Notes under the pieces: generated by a model | What the model was told of the DNA's origin: nothing | The model's database searches: none | The model's input: only the letters and a program-made list of their open reading frames with translations | Program-made: the position numbers and the translations under genes | Shown here: in pieces, positions 22,952 through 32,225 of the stretch | How positions within the stretch are numbered: position 1 is the stretch's first letter | Layout: every line of letters begins with the position of its first letter | NCBI RefSeq assembly: GCF_963678635.1 | Contig: NC_087064.1 | Span: 79,586,512 to 79,650,511 of the forward strand | DNA length: 64,000 nucleotides | Origin: Symsagittifera roscoffensis | Taxonomy: Eukaryota > Xenacoelomorpha > Acoela > Convolutidae | Reading direction: 5' to 3'

Positions 22952-23182
22952 ATGCTCTTCTCTCAATCAGTTACTCAAATACTCATAAATTTTAAACATT
23001 TTTTTACAATACTTGAAACCTTTATAATATTTCTTTTTGATATACTTGAATCTTTTCTAATAATCCTAATCATTTTTTGTAACATTTTTTTAATTTTCTA
23101 CACTATACTCGAACTATTCCTCCAAATTTCCAAAACCCTTCATTATATCCACAGGTACGATTCATATAACTTGTCTAAATGA
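22952..23182 (+). CDS. Small membrane ORF A, 76 aa
   Basis: Very hydrophobic, rich in Phe, Ile and Leu from about residue 18 to 62, enough for one long or two short membrane segments. The ORF contains an acceptor-like site (exon from 22971) that would join in frame to the gag start through the donor at 14152. Its 3' part holds CCACAG|GTACGA (23154/23155), which could be acceptor or donor. It overlaps ORF B by ATGA (23179-23182). No family recognised; a viroporin-like accessory protein or a leader segment of a spliced envelope gene are both possible. Confidence 0.45.
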   Translation: MLFSQSVTQILINFKHFFTILETFIIFLFDILESFLIILIIFCNIFLIFYTILELFLQISKTLHYIHRYDSYNLSK

Positions 23183-23367
23183 TACGAACAATTTTCAGTA
23201 GAACTGATATTTTTTTATTGTTTGTAATTTTCATAGCATTCTTATCATCCCTCATTTTGACCATATGTAAATGTATAAAGAAAGCAATCTTCACATTTGC
23301 CCTAGCAACAATCCTTCTAATTCTTTTTTTGGAAGAATATTATAATAAACACAAATTTTCTCACTAA
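23179..23367 (+). CDS. Small membrane ORF B, 62 aa
   Basis: Starts on the last four bases of ORF A. About 40 central residues are hydrophobic, with a short Cys-Lys-Cys-Ile-Lys-Lys break, so it reads as two membrane segments with a charged turn. An acceptor-like 'attttcag' ends at 23198; its phase matches the 2 nt carried from ORF1 and would restore the AGT codon already present here, giving a basic N-terminus joined to a membrane tail. Function unknown. Confidence 0.45.
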   Translation: MIRTIFSRTDIFLLFVIFIAFLSSLILTICKCIKKAIFTFALATILLILFLEEYYNKHKFSH

Positions 23368-23375
23368 AGTAATAA

Positions 23376-24509
23376 TTCAAAAAACTATCAAAAATTGCTA
23401 CCCAACAGTCACAAAGTCAGTCTTCACCGACATCATCCCAAGATAACCCAACACCACCTTCAATTACTCAAAATCCTCAAACATCTACACGAATTTCTTT
23501 TCAAGACAATCCATACACTTTTGAAGAACGACATGCTCGTTTCTCAGAACCACTAGAACCAGTTCAACGACAAGCACCTCTAAGCGAACCAACATATAAC
23601 CTATACCCAACACTACCACAAGAACTAAGTAGAATAAGAAATCCTAGTCAAAACCAAAATACAGTCGAAATAAATAGACAAATTATACATCCTCGACGAA
23701 ACAGAAATTTTCAAACTCCCCGAGTTCATTTTGATATACCTCAATCCCCATCACAAAACACTCCAGAAAACCCCATTGGTATATTACCAGAAACCCCTAC
23801 GCTTCTTTCACAACGTAGCACCTCAAGCCTACCATCAGATTACTTAGGTTCAACACCAACATCTGAACAAATACGTGAAAATCCCTTTAACCCCCCAAAC
23901 CAGGCATCACGACTACCATATTGGACAACACATTCATTTACACAAGGTGAACTAAATTTAGTCAATGATCCAATAGATATTTCTACGGATACAACAACAA
24001 CCTCATCACTACCAGAAACATTATCACTACCATCAACACCATCAAAAAGCCAGATTTCACCACCACCTTTTAACTTAAATTTTCCAAATAATCTCGACGC
24101 CAGATATCGAGAACAATCATCAATAAATATTCCTTTAAGACTAGATTGGAATACATTTACAGCACCTCCACCATTATTTGGACAACATCAAGAAAGTAAC
24201 CGCCTTCATAACTGGGCACTTAATAGATTACAATATCGCCAAGATATTCACAACGATATCCGTGATCACAATATTCAAATACTCCAACAAAACAGTTTAC
24301 AATTAAAGTTTGAAATCACAGTTAAGTTAAATAATATTACCCAACATCCCTACCCATTAAATCCACCTAACATAACAGCTCAATCACTACCACCACCGTT
24401 TATAACTACTGAAGTAATATACAAATACGACAGATATACCAAAAACACAATTGGCTACATTACATTTTATAATCCATACTCAGGATTATCATACACATGT
24501 ATATTCTAA
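23376..24509 (+). CDS. 377-codon ORF without any methionine (exon-like)
   Basis: Open from after TAA at 23373 to TAA at 24507-24509, with no ATG codon anywhere in frame, so ordinary ORF finders miss it. It is rich in Pro, Ser, Thr, Gln and Asn through the first 250 residues and more ordered near the end. Codon choice resembles the neighbouring genes. It overlaps the envelope ORF by 13 bp. It cannot start by itself; the likeliest explanation is an exon joined to an upstream ATG. Acceptor-like AGs lie at 23408, 23416 and 23420; that at 23416 leaves the phase expected after the 14152 donor read in ORF1, or after the 23154 donor read in ORF A. Alternatives are a non-AUG start or a disabled gene. 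No family recognised. Confidence 0.6.
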   Translation, partial: FKKLSKIATQQSQSQSSPTSSQDNPTPPSITQNPQTSTRISFQDNPYTFEERHARFSEPLEPVQRQAPLSEPTYNLYPTLPQELSRIRNPSQNQNTVEINRQIIHPRRNRNFQTPRVHFDIPQSPSQNTPENPIGILPETPTLLSQRSTSSLPSDYLGSTPTSEQIRENPFNPPNQASRLPYWTTHSFTQGELNLVNDPIDISTDTTTTSSLPETLSLPSTPSKSQISPPPFNLNFPNNLDARYREQSSINIPLRLDWNTFTAPPPLFGQHQESNRLHNWALNRLQYRQDIHNDIRDHNIQILQQNSLQLKFEITVKLNNITQHPYPLNPPNITAQSLPPPFITTEVIYKYDRYTKNTIGYITFYNPYSGLSYTCIF

Positions 24510-27115
24510 AATTATTAATTTTTCCCCAACTCCTTTTTCTAGTAATCTCAAATCAAAACATAAACCCTTCCCCTCGTACAGGACCACAAGATTTATTAGT
24601 AACACATTACGATTGTGAAGAAAATGAACAAAAAACACTACACAAATATGCAATAAATCAAGTATCACAATGTGAAACAGAACCACAAGCTATAGAAACC
24701 ACAGATGTAATAGCAACACTCTATTCAAAAGCCCGAGCAACAACAGTTACAGGTTATAAATTCACAGCAACATTTTCCGAAAAGAAAGTACATTGTTCAC
24801 AAGTCTCGAACGGAAACAAAAACCGACTTGACCATGAGTCATTCTATCAGAGTAATATAGAACGTTTTTTACATCTCAATCCCGACGATTGTAAAAGTGA
24901 ATTACTTAGACTAAACATCACACAAAATAAAAACTCCGACAGAAAGTTGGTTAACTTTCAAGTTTTTTCAGACTCTGTACATCAATCACAACTTGAAAGA
25001 CACCAAGGACATATAAAACTAGACGAAAAATACCCATATAACGGCGCACACGGACGATTAACCTATGACCTACACGATAAACATTGGATACCACACATTG
25101 GTATAAATGACCCATCAAACTGCAAAGCAGACACAAAAAATAAAGGATACCAAGAAATAATGTTTTTCGATTGGAAAATACAACTCGAAAAAATACAACT
25201 AACACGAGATTTATCAGATAATACAATGATCTATCAAGGAATCCGATTACCTTGTAAAAATGATCAAGGTTATTGCGACCCTACAACGAGAACACAAGCA
25301 ACAATTGTTTGGTTCCCCGAAGACACATGTACAACATTTCAAGTAGCAAAAATACACGCTCGTATGATAAAATTTCACGAAAAATATTTTATACAATCAA
25401 TACCATATGAACAAGTCCATCCATCACGAAAACTAAGTTCTAATTTTAGAAACATAGACAATATAGAAAATAAATTGACACGTTTTCAAATATATCAAGA
25501 AACAGAACTTGCATGTAAATACAGAAACCCACTTCACAAAACACAATACTCCGAGATATTAGTTGAATACGAAAAAGGATTCGACATGACCACTGGAAAA
25601 GTAAAAATCGACCCATATGCCACAGGTCATCCTCCAAACGAAGGAACATCCTATATACCAGTTAATTTTGAAAAAAGCAACGGACAACCTGGTGGACATC
25701 TAAAACCCCATGACACCAGAAGCACACGCTTACAAGAATTATCACTAATGAATACTACATATTTCGGTAATATCCACTATGATATTCATTTAGATATGAA
25801 ACTAGATTATACAATTAGCCGAATTTTTCAAGAAATGTCACTCTCCGAATTAGAAACACTACACCAACTATGCGAATTAGAACGAACACAAATATTACAA
25901 TCACTTGCACTAGCAGTATTAAAAATACCCTATGCAGGATACTTATTATCTGGAAATAGATCAAATTTTTTAGACTATGAAGGAAACATCTTATGGTTTT
26001 ATACTTGTACTAAAAAAGTATCACCACTATACGTTTTTGAAGATAAACGATGTTATAAAAGAATCCCTATCTTTTATAAGAATAAAGTACATTTCGTGGA
26101 TACACTTTCACGAAGAACCTATTTCTGGGATACCGCAGTCCCATGTGGATCAGAAAACAGCCACAATGTAGTACAACTAAACCCTGATGAAAATAAATAT
26201 TATCTTCTCACTCCATATCCCACATTAATGCAATCACTCAAAAAATTTTCACCAGAAAGCATTCGCGCTATTGCTCGAAACCCAAATATAGACTTACAAT
26301 CAATAGGAATCTATTCAAAATCAGATATTCAACATCACATTAGAACACAACAATTCCAAGAATTATTAACACAAATGGACACTATACAAAGACAATCAAT
26401 AGACCAAAATTTACGCAAACTTGCAGAAACCGCAGGATTTGCCGATATCTACACGCAAGACTATAGCGGATATTTTAAAGACATTAAAGATTATATATAT
26501 CTAAACGGTGAAAAATACCGTCCCCAAGATATATCACCAATTAACATTTTTAGCTTTGTTACACTCAAAAATGAGATCCTCGATTTTCTAGGATGGCCCT
26601 ACTACATCTTAGAAAAATTGACTATTTTATACGCAATGTTTAACTTTATTGGATTTCTTTTCTCACTTTTAAAAGGAATCTATAACACATGTGCTATACA
26701 CACACAAGTCAATCGACAAGCAAGTGTAGCACGCATACTCTTTGCAGGATTTTTTGGAATCTTTTCTACATCTATAAACAAAATTCTTTTAGACGCACAA
26801 ATAAAAGAATATAACACAAAAATAGCAACACGACAAAATACATACGACGAAGAACATAACAATGTAGACATAACGCCAACGGCACCACAATTACCACCCC
26901 TACCAAATAACCATCCACTATCCCTAGTCCCACGAAATTTTCGAAATTTAGCCATCACACATAATCCAAATTTTCGACTCACCACATCACAAAGTCCCAT
27001 CCAACATATAATGACACACCAGTCACAAGATGATAATACTTATGAACAAATTATTGAACAACCCCATACCACCGCTTTTCAGTCTCAAAATAATCATTTT
27101 TTTAGCCCACGATGA
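24497..27115 (+). CDS. env: Envelope-like type I membrane glycoprotein, 872 aa
   Basis: Likely virion surface protein. It has an N-terminal hydrophobic signal peptide (about residues 1-18), a Cys-containing ectodomain of nearly 680 residues with N-glycosylation sequons at N140, N419 and N487, a membrane segment at about 704-730, and an unusually long cytoplasmic tail of about 140 residues rich in Asn, Pro and Gln. It lies where retroviral env lies, after pol. I see no clear furin site. It does not look like the short errantivirus envelope that I would expect in an insect gypsy; a class III-like glycoprotein acquired from another virus group is a guess. Overlaps: 13 bp with the ORF before, 4 bp (ATGA) with the ORF after. 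Confidence 0.7.
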   Translation: MYILKLLIFPQLLFLVISNQNINPSPRTGPQDLLVTHYDCEENEQKTLHKYAINQVSQCETEPQAIETTDVIATLYSKARATTVTGYKFTATFSEKKVHCSQVSNGNKNRLDHESFYQSNIERFLHLNPDDCKSELLRLNITQNKNSDRKLVNFQVFSDSVHQSQLERHQGHIKLDEKYPYNGAHGRLTYDLHDKHWIPHIGINDPSNCKADTKNKGYQEIMFFDWKIQLEKIQLTRDLSDNTMIYQGIRLPCKNDQGYCDPTTRTQATIVWFPEDTCTTFQVAKIHARMIKFHEKYFIQSIPYEQVHPSRKLSSNFRNIDNIENKLTRFQIYQETELACKYRNPLHKTQYSEILVEYEKGFDMTTGKVKIDPYATGHPPNEGTSYIPVNFEKSNGQPGGHLKPHDTRSTRLQELSLMNTTYFGNIHYDIHLDMKLDYTISRIFQEMSLSELETLHQLCELERTQILQSLALAVLKIPYAGYLLSGNRSNFLDYEGNILWFYTCTKKVSPLYVFEDKRCYKRIPIFYKNKVHFVDTLSRRTYFWDTAVPCGSENSHNVVQLNPDENKYYLLTPYPTLMQSLKKFSPESIRAIARNPNIDLQSIGIYSKSDIQHHIRTQQFQELLTQMDTIQRQSIDQNLRKLAETAGFADIYTQDYSGYFKDIKDYIYLNGEKYRPQDISPINIFSFVTLKNEILDFLGWPYYILEKLTILYAMFNFIGFLFSLLKGIYNTCAIHTQVNRQASVARILFAGFFGIFSTSINKILLDAQIKEYNTKIATRQNTYDEEHNNVDITPTAPQLPPLPNNHPLSLVPRNFRNLAITHNPNFRLTTSQSPIQHIMTHQSQDDNTYEQIIEQPHTTAFQSQNNHFFSPR

Positions 27116-28839
27116 GCCGCCAACTTGGATCACTACACCGATCAAATTCCCACCCAACCAATCTTACCTCTCCAATCCCAATAATACCACTTTTTGCTTT
27201 TCCGCCACCCGATTTTCCATCTAGTAATGTAACATCAGGCATGAATTCCGACACTAATTCACACATCTCAGTTTTATATTCCATCTCACAACTCAATAAC
27301 CCGAATATTGAAACCCCCGATGAATTCGCCGATTCAGAACCATCCCCATCCAATAATTTTCATAACTCTTCAAATTTTTCTCAACCCCCTTTTCAACCCA
27401 TATTATCCAATAACCCTGACCCAATCATTTCCACACCCTCTTATGCTTCCCAAGTTACCCCAACCTACTCCTCATTTCATTCTGACCAATCATCTCATTC
27501 TCCAGACACCCCCCGAATCTCCCCAGAGCTAGATAACTTTATTACCCTTCAACAACAACCCTACCACCTCCATACCCCAACAATAAACCAAATCTCCTCC
27601 ACAATAAATTCATCCAACCCCCCTACCCCTACACCCTCTTCAAATTATACTGAATCATTAGCACCATCATCCACATCAACTGAATCTTCACTCAACACTA
27701 ATAGAGCTCACCGCACTTTTAAAAGAAAGTTCCCCAACCATCCTTTCCCAGCAAAACCAGGAACAGCCCGTGAATACACCCCCCACGACACTAACGAAAC
27801 ACGAAACTTTGTAGATGAATACGTTTTAATGCCCACTCTCTCTTGGACCTCATATTATCATTTTACTAACCCTCTTTGCTTACCTTTATCTAACACTCAC
27901 ATCGATATAGAGCGAAATACGGACATGCTATATCGACTCACTACACCACTAACCGCTAGACAATTTACTTACGTTGGATATAAAAAATCACTAAAAACAC
28001 ACACTGCACCTAGAGCTAACGAATATACACTCGAATACTATGATCACAACATCATCAGAGCTAACCAAGATCAATTCTTAGACGACGATCGCTTCGCTAA
28101 TCCACAAATTACCGAGAAATTTTTCATCAAGACACCATATATATTTACACTAAACATCTTCGACCGAAAGTTTGATCACATTATTTCAGAAGCACTAACA
28201 GACACACAAGCATACGAAAGTTTTAAAGAACGCTTCCAAATATTTTCACTAACCTTTCATTTCCTTGCACCACACGAAAGAGATTTACACTGCTCACACG
28301 ATATTATGTTGCGCACTAAACAAACCCACACATATAGTTATTATCGCTTCATCCAAAATCACTTTGACCTACACACACCCTCTAGACAACCACACCATCG
28401 TTTTCAATTCATTAATTCCAAATACACTTCACCATTTTTCCTAAATTTCACATATTGTATTAAAGACACTAACCTCCATGGTATTCTTCGTAATTATGAC
28501 CCCATAACCCAAATGTACATCTTCTGTCCCATCACCAAGACCTTCAACGCCGAAGAATCCCGACCCTTCCTTATCCCGCACGAGTTTGTACAACCTATAG
28601 AAATCCCAATTTTAGAATTCATCCACAACACTAAATTCAATCACAAATTATATAATCTAATCCAAAACACACCTTATGAGTTTGCAGTTGGCACTGAAGA
28701 ACTAACCACTATTAAGGCACTTCAATTGCTTTGGCCACTGCTTCAGACTAAAAATATCATCCGCATCTTAGCTAAACTACTCACAACTTCCGATCTCATC
28801 CACGACATCTTCCCCCACGGTTTTTTCCCCGACGACTAA
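27112..28839 (+). CDS. Accessory protein X, 575 aa, unknown family
   Basis: Starts at the ATGA overlapping the env stop. Residues 1-200 are low-complexity, Pro/Ser/Thr/Asn-rich, and end in a short basic patch (about 202-210); residues 215-575 look like a folded globular domain rich in Tyr, Phe and His, without signal peptide or membrane segment. It follows env, where complex retroviruses keep regulatory genes. The long open frame and intact stop in a recently inserted element argue that it works, but I know no homologue. Translation could follow env termination or come from a separate spliced mRNA. Confidence 0.7.
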   Translation: MSRQLGSLHRSNSHPTNLTSPIPIIPLFAFPPPDFPSSNVTSGMNSDTNSHISVLYSISQLNNPNIETPDEFADSEPSPSNNFHNSSNFSQPPFQPILSNNPDPIISTPSYASQVTPTYSSFHSDQSSHSPDTPRISPELDNFITLQQQPYHLHTPTINQISSTINSSNPPTPTPSSNYTESLAPSSTSTESSLNTNRAHRTFKRKFPNHPFPAKPGTAREYTPHDTNETRNFVDEYVLMPTLSWTSYYHFTNPLCLPLSNTHIDIERNTDMLYRLTTPLTARQFTYVGYKKSLKTHTAPRANEYTLEYYDHNIIRANQDQFLDDDRFANPQITEKFFIKTPYIFTLNIFDRKFDHIISEALTDTQAYESFKERFQIFSLTFHFLAPHERDLHCSHDIMLRTKQTHTYSYYRFIQNHFDLHTPSRQPHHRFQFINSKYTSPFFLNFTYCIKDTNLHGILRNYDPITQMYIFCPITKTFNAEESRPFLIPHEFVQPIEIPILEFIHNTKFNHKLYNLIQNTPYEFAVGTEELTTIKALQLLWPLLQTKNIIRILAKLLTTSDLIHDIFPHGFFPDD

Positions 28840-28842
28840 CAG

Positions 28843-28920
28843 GTAAGTATGAATTAAATGAATATTACTAACTAATTAAAATATTAAAAACTCACCATAC
28901 TTTATCCATGTTTTCTTTAG
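28843..28920 (+). other. Predicted 78 bp intron in the 3' untranslated region
   Basis: CAG|GTAAGTATG donor (GT at 28843), a perfect branch-point word TACTAAC (28866-28872) 49 nt before the end, and a pyrimidine-rich acceptor ttttctttag (AG at 28919-28920). The donor is three bases after the stop codon of accessory protein X. Full-length genomic RNA must avoid this splice, while subgenomic mRNAs may use it. Confidence 0.7.
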
Positions 28921-30458
28921 ATTTTTAGCCTTCATCCGACAATCACCTACAAAAACCACAAAAGACAAATAAAAATCGCAAATTTCATCAAACAGATTTC
29001 AAAAATTCTATTAATCTCTTACACTTATAAATTTATAAATTTAATACCAATGCAGTAAATTCATTTCTAAAATTTTCCCCACAAGCAGTAAATCTAATTA
29101 TGATGAAAATTTGTAACTTAAAATTCCCCCATACCTAGCAGTAAATTTCCAAATTCTATGCAATAAATTAATAAAATGCAAATGCAGTACTAACCTTTTG
29201 ATATTTTCATTCATTCGCACAGAAATTCTATCCACACTCGCACAGCTCGCCCACGAAGAATTGTTTAAAATAATGAATTTCAGTTTCAAGTTTTCACACT
29301 CAACAACTCTAACATATAATAACATGTTCCAAACTTTCCTTTAACCCGGTTGGAAAGGAATCATATACTAAACAAAACTAACCAACGCAGCTTACTAAAT
29401 ACCACAAATCATAGAATAACAGCATGACTAAGAAAAGGAAACCAATGGTACCCAAACCGGATTAACCCAGTTTAAAACTGGATAATTTATTCTTTTGAAG
29501 ACTATTATAAAGTCTAAGAAAGAAATAATAAAACACAAAAAAGTCGAAAGACAAACCCATACCACGAACAATTTGATTTTTGGAAAAAGGACATAACCAA
29601 CAAGACATAAGAAAAACCACAACAAACCCAACATAAAACGTTGTCACATAACAGGACCCCTCACAAAAACCGCATGAAATCATACTCCCACTCCTGGCCT
29701 AACCCACCAGGAAGGACGTCCTGAGCATGCTCTATAGCCGGCCTAACCCACCGCGCTACATCCACGCTTTGTGACCACACCTCTATTTTTAATAAGAGCT
29801 ACTCAAGTGTGAGTAACTCTTCAAAATAACCGAACTAAAACAAAAAGCTTTTGTGAAAACAACTAACTAAAATCATAATTAAAAAATATTAAACTAAAAA
29901 ATGTTTTATAAAATGTAAATTACATTATGCAATACATAGATCAGAATACAACACCAAGGACGAACATCCAAAGACAAAACACAAAACGACCCTACTACAC
30001 TCGAGAAAGAATGGCCAACTACAATCAATATGCCGCCCACAATCACAACTCAAAGGATTTAGAGTACGACTTGACTTCGCAGAAAAGGACTTCATTGAAC
30101 TAGACCAATGACCACCTCGATGTTCAAGTATACGTACAGATCCGAGTAACCAGGCATCCCCTCCACGCACAATCTCCACGCCATTCCCAAACTAGATCAG
30201 ACACAAAAGAAGTTCTCCACGCAGAACAGAAAAACCTGACATAGCCAACCATTCTGAAATCAGATTTGAGTTTGTTGCAAAGACTTAGTCGTTATCACTA
30301 GAAGACACAACGTCTTATGTCTCTAACTCCAGCTTCCTGGAACTTCTTTAACAAAGAGGAAACGGAAGAAAATGATGTTCGCCAAGAACCAACGTCCATC
30401 ATCCATCCTTCGAATTGCAGAAGAACTATTCTAAAAAACTCTGTAAAACCCGGATGGG
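28921..30458 (+). other. 3' untranslated region of the retroelement
   Basis: About 1.5 kb without a convincing ORF on either strand. It holds 'cagtaaat' words repeated at about 29053, 29086, 29141, and a GC-rich palindrome cluster at 29693-29770. A purine-rich stretch is at 30352-30374, and a short ggatggg directly precedes the 3' LTR as the likely end of the polypurine tract. Confidence 0.5.
29693..29770 (+). promoter_or_regulatory. GC-rich palindrome cluster in the 3' UTR
   Basis: CCTGG/CCAGG hairpin arms (29693-29711), then two abutting perfect 10 bp palindromes, AGGACGTCCT (29713-29722) and GAGCATGCTC (29723-29732), with ggcctaacccacc before and after. It stands out from AT-rich surroundings. 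A structured RNA element, for example for export of unspliced RNA, is an inference. Confidence 0.4.
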
Positions 30459-30868
30459 TGGAACCTGATCTAAACTACATTTTATGATTGGATAAATTAG
30501 ATATTTTACCAATGTAAAGTATTTAATATTAACCAATCATGATCCATCTAACTAACAACCCACTTATTTGTAAGTGCTGAAGTTACTTGTAATTTCAGCA
30601 CCAGAGAGATTTGAATTTAACTCAGAAATTAGTTGGACTCTCCCGAGCACTTCAGCAGCCACAATAAACCAGTATACCCTAGATCTATTGAGCCTAGCAG
30701 AGACTAGTTAAACAACCTGAGACTAGATAGTATAAGAGTAAGATTAGGATCGGTATTAGACTAAGAAGTTGCACGAATCTATCCGGCCGAAAATAAGATA
30801 GCGTGACGAGCAGACGGTGTACCCTATCCGAAATTACTCTATGAGTTAACCAACTCGGTCATAACTCA
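30459..30868 (+). repeat. 3' LTR of the young retroelement
   Basis: 410 bp, 409 identical to the 5' LTR. It is followed by CTAC (30869-30872), the right target duplication. Its AATAAA (30663-30668) would end the transcript. Confidence 0.95.
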
Positions 30869-32225
30869 CTACTCACCTTCGATTTGTATTTAGAGAGTGG
30901 GACCAGTAGCTTCGTCTCAGGAAAGTGACACTTCATCTTCCAATGAGTCGACCCCTTTTCGGTACTATACTTTACATCTGTTTTTCTAAAGGTACTTTTC
31001 AGTTCGATTTATTACAAACTTTGAGAGGTGAGCGCTAAAGAATTTTGATAAAAAACTGCAGTTTCGGCTTGATTTTTAAAAATTTTACTGCGGATTGAAT
31101 TTTTTTGCAATTGCTAATAATGCTTTGCAAAAACTCGGAAAATCAATTTGATCCACCTAAAAAGAAGATAAATTTTGAATTTTTTTGAAAACTCATAGTT
31201 TTAATTGCAGCTTACCTATTTTGTTTTCAAATTAGTTTTGGAGAGCTGGTTATAAAATTAGGTTGACATCTTAGCGTCCAACTTGGTTACATTTTGACGT
31301 CCAATGAGTGTAAATAATTCATGAGGATAGGTATTTAACAAAAGGTTATCATAGCGTGCCTGTGAGCACAAAAGATACCTTCGTCAGTTACCAAGCATCA
31401 ATGAATTTTAAAATTCAGCCCTTTCTTTCTGATTATTGTAATTATGATCATTTGGCTCTTTGGTTAACTACTCAAGGTTATTTTCTTTGTGTAAAAGCAC
31501 CTTTGACAACCAAATATGAAGATTATAATAAGCGTTAGTGTTCTGGAGTTTCGGCTCAAAACTAATTACCAAAATAGCTTCAAGCAATCCCCAATTGGGT
31601 TTAAGTCACAAAAATCCAATCTTTCATTGTTGGTTGAATAAAAGAAAATTGCTCCCAAATGTATTCATTGGCGTTGAACTTATAACAAGCGTGAGTGCAT
31701 TGGTTTGCTTTTAATTATGACTTTTTTAGGCAGTAATAATAATGGTAGTTCCTGTGATTAGCAGCGGAGTTATAAGTCCACCATATAAGGCCATACGGGT
31801 AAACCTAATAAATATTCGCTGTACGACATTAATTTTTTTCGGAGGTGTAGTCCACAGTTTTTCACTATATCGGGCCCATATCGGCGCAGTTTTTCATAGT
31901 ATTTTTCACTGTGAGAAACATTACATCATTCTTAAAGCTATAGCAAATGTTTGATGCATAAATTCGTGCTTCAATAATCAAAGGAAAAATGTTATGATCT
32001 AAACTTGACTTTTCTGTCTCAACTTTTCCTGCTTACTGGGAAATTTTTTAATAAAAAAAATTGCATTTTTGAAAATCGGTTTCAATGTAGCGATGACTGT
32101 AACTATTACTGTGACTGCAACATTACTACAAGAATTAAGTATTTTTGACAAGCACTTGTTGTCATCGACTAAGCAATGGATGCTCAAATTTGATAATTTG
32201 TCCGAAAATGATTTTTTCTAATTGT
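30869..32225. other. Gene-free region right of the retroelement
   Basis: AT-rich DNA with short ORFs only (for example 31356-31538, 31742-31954). None has recognisable character. I see no repeat structure that I can support. Confidence 0.4.

Larger units (their letters stand above)
12023..30868 (+). mobile_element. Intact 18.8 kb Ty3/gypsy retrovirus-like element with accessory genes
   Basis: LTR-bounded provirus-like element. Direct 410 bp LTRs (TG...CA) differ at one base, and the 4 bp duplication CTAC (12019-12022 and 30869-30872) marks the insertion. Inside are a primer site, ORF1, Gag-Pol in the order gag, protease, RT, RNase H, integrase (the Ty3/gypsy and retrovirus order), an envelope-like gene and at least four more ORFs. 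At 18.8 kb it is much longer than ordinary gypsy elements (about 5-10 kb). No ORF shows a stop or frameshift, and LTR identity implies a very recent insertion. Adjacent genes overlap by 4 to 26 bp. The coding strand is strongly A-rich, as in lentiviruses. Assignment to Ty3/gypsy rests on domain order and motifs; the subgroup is unknown to me. Confidence 0.93.

Noticed and set aside
29690..29775. tRNA A-box-like word on the minus strand in the retroelement 3' UTR
   Set aside because: No B-box at a suitable distance, so no tRNA or SINE is claimed.
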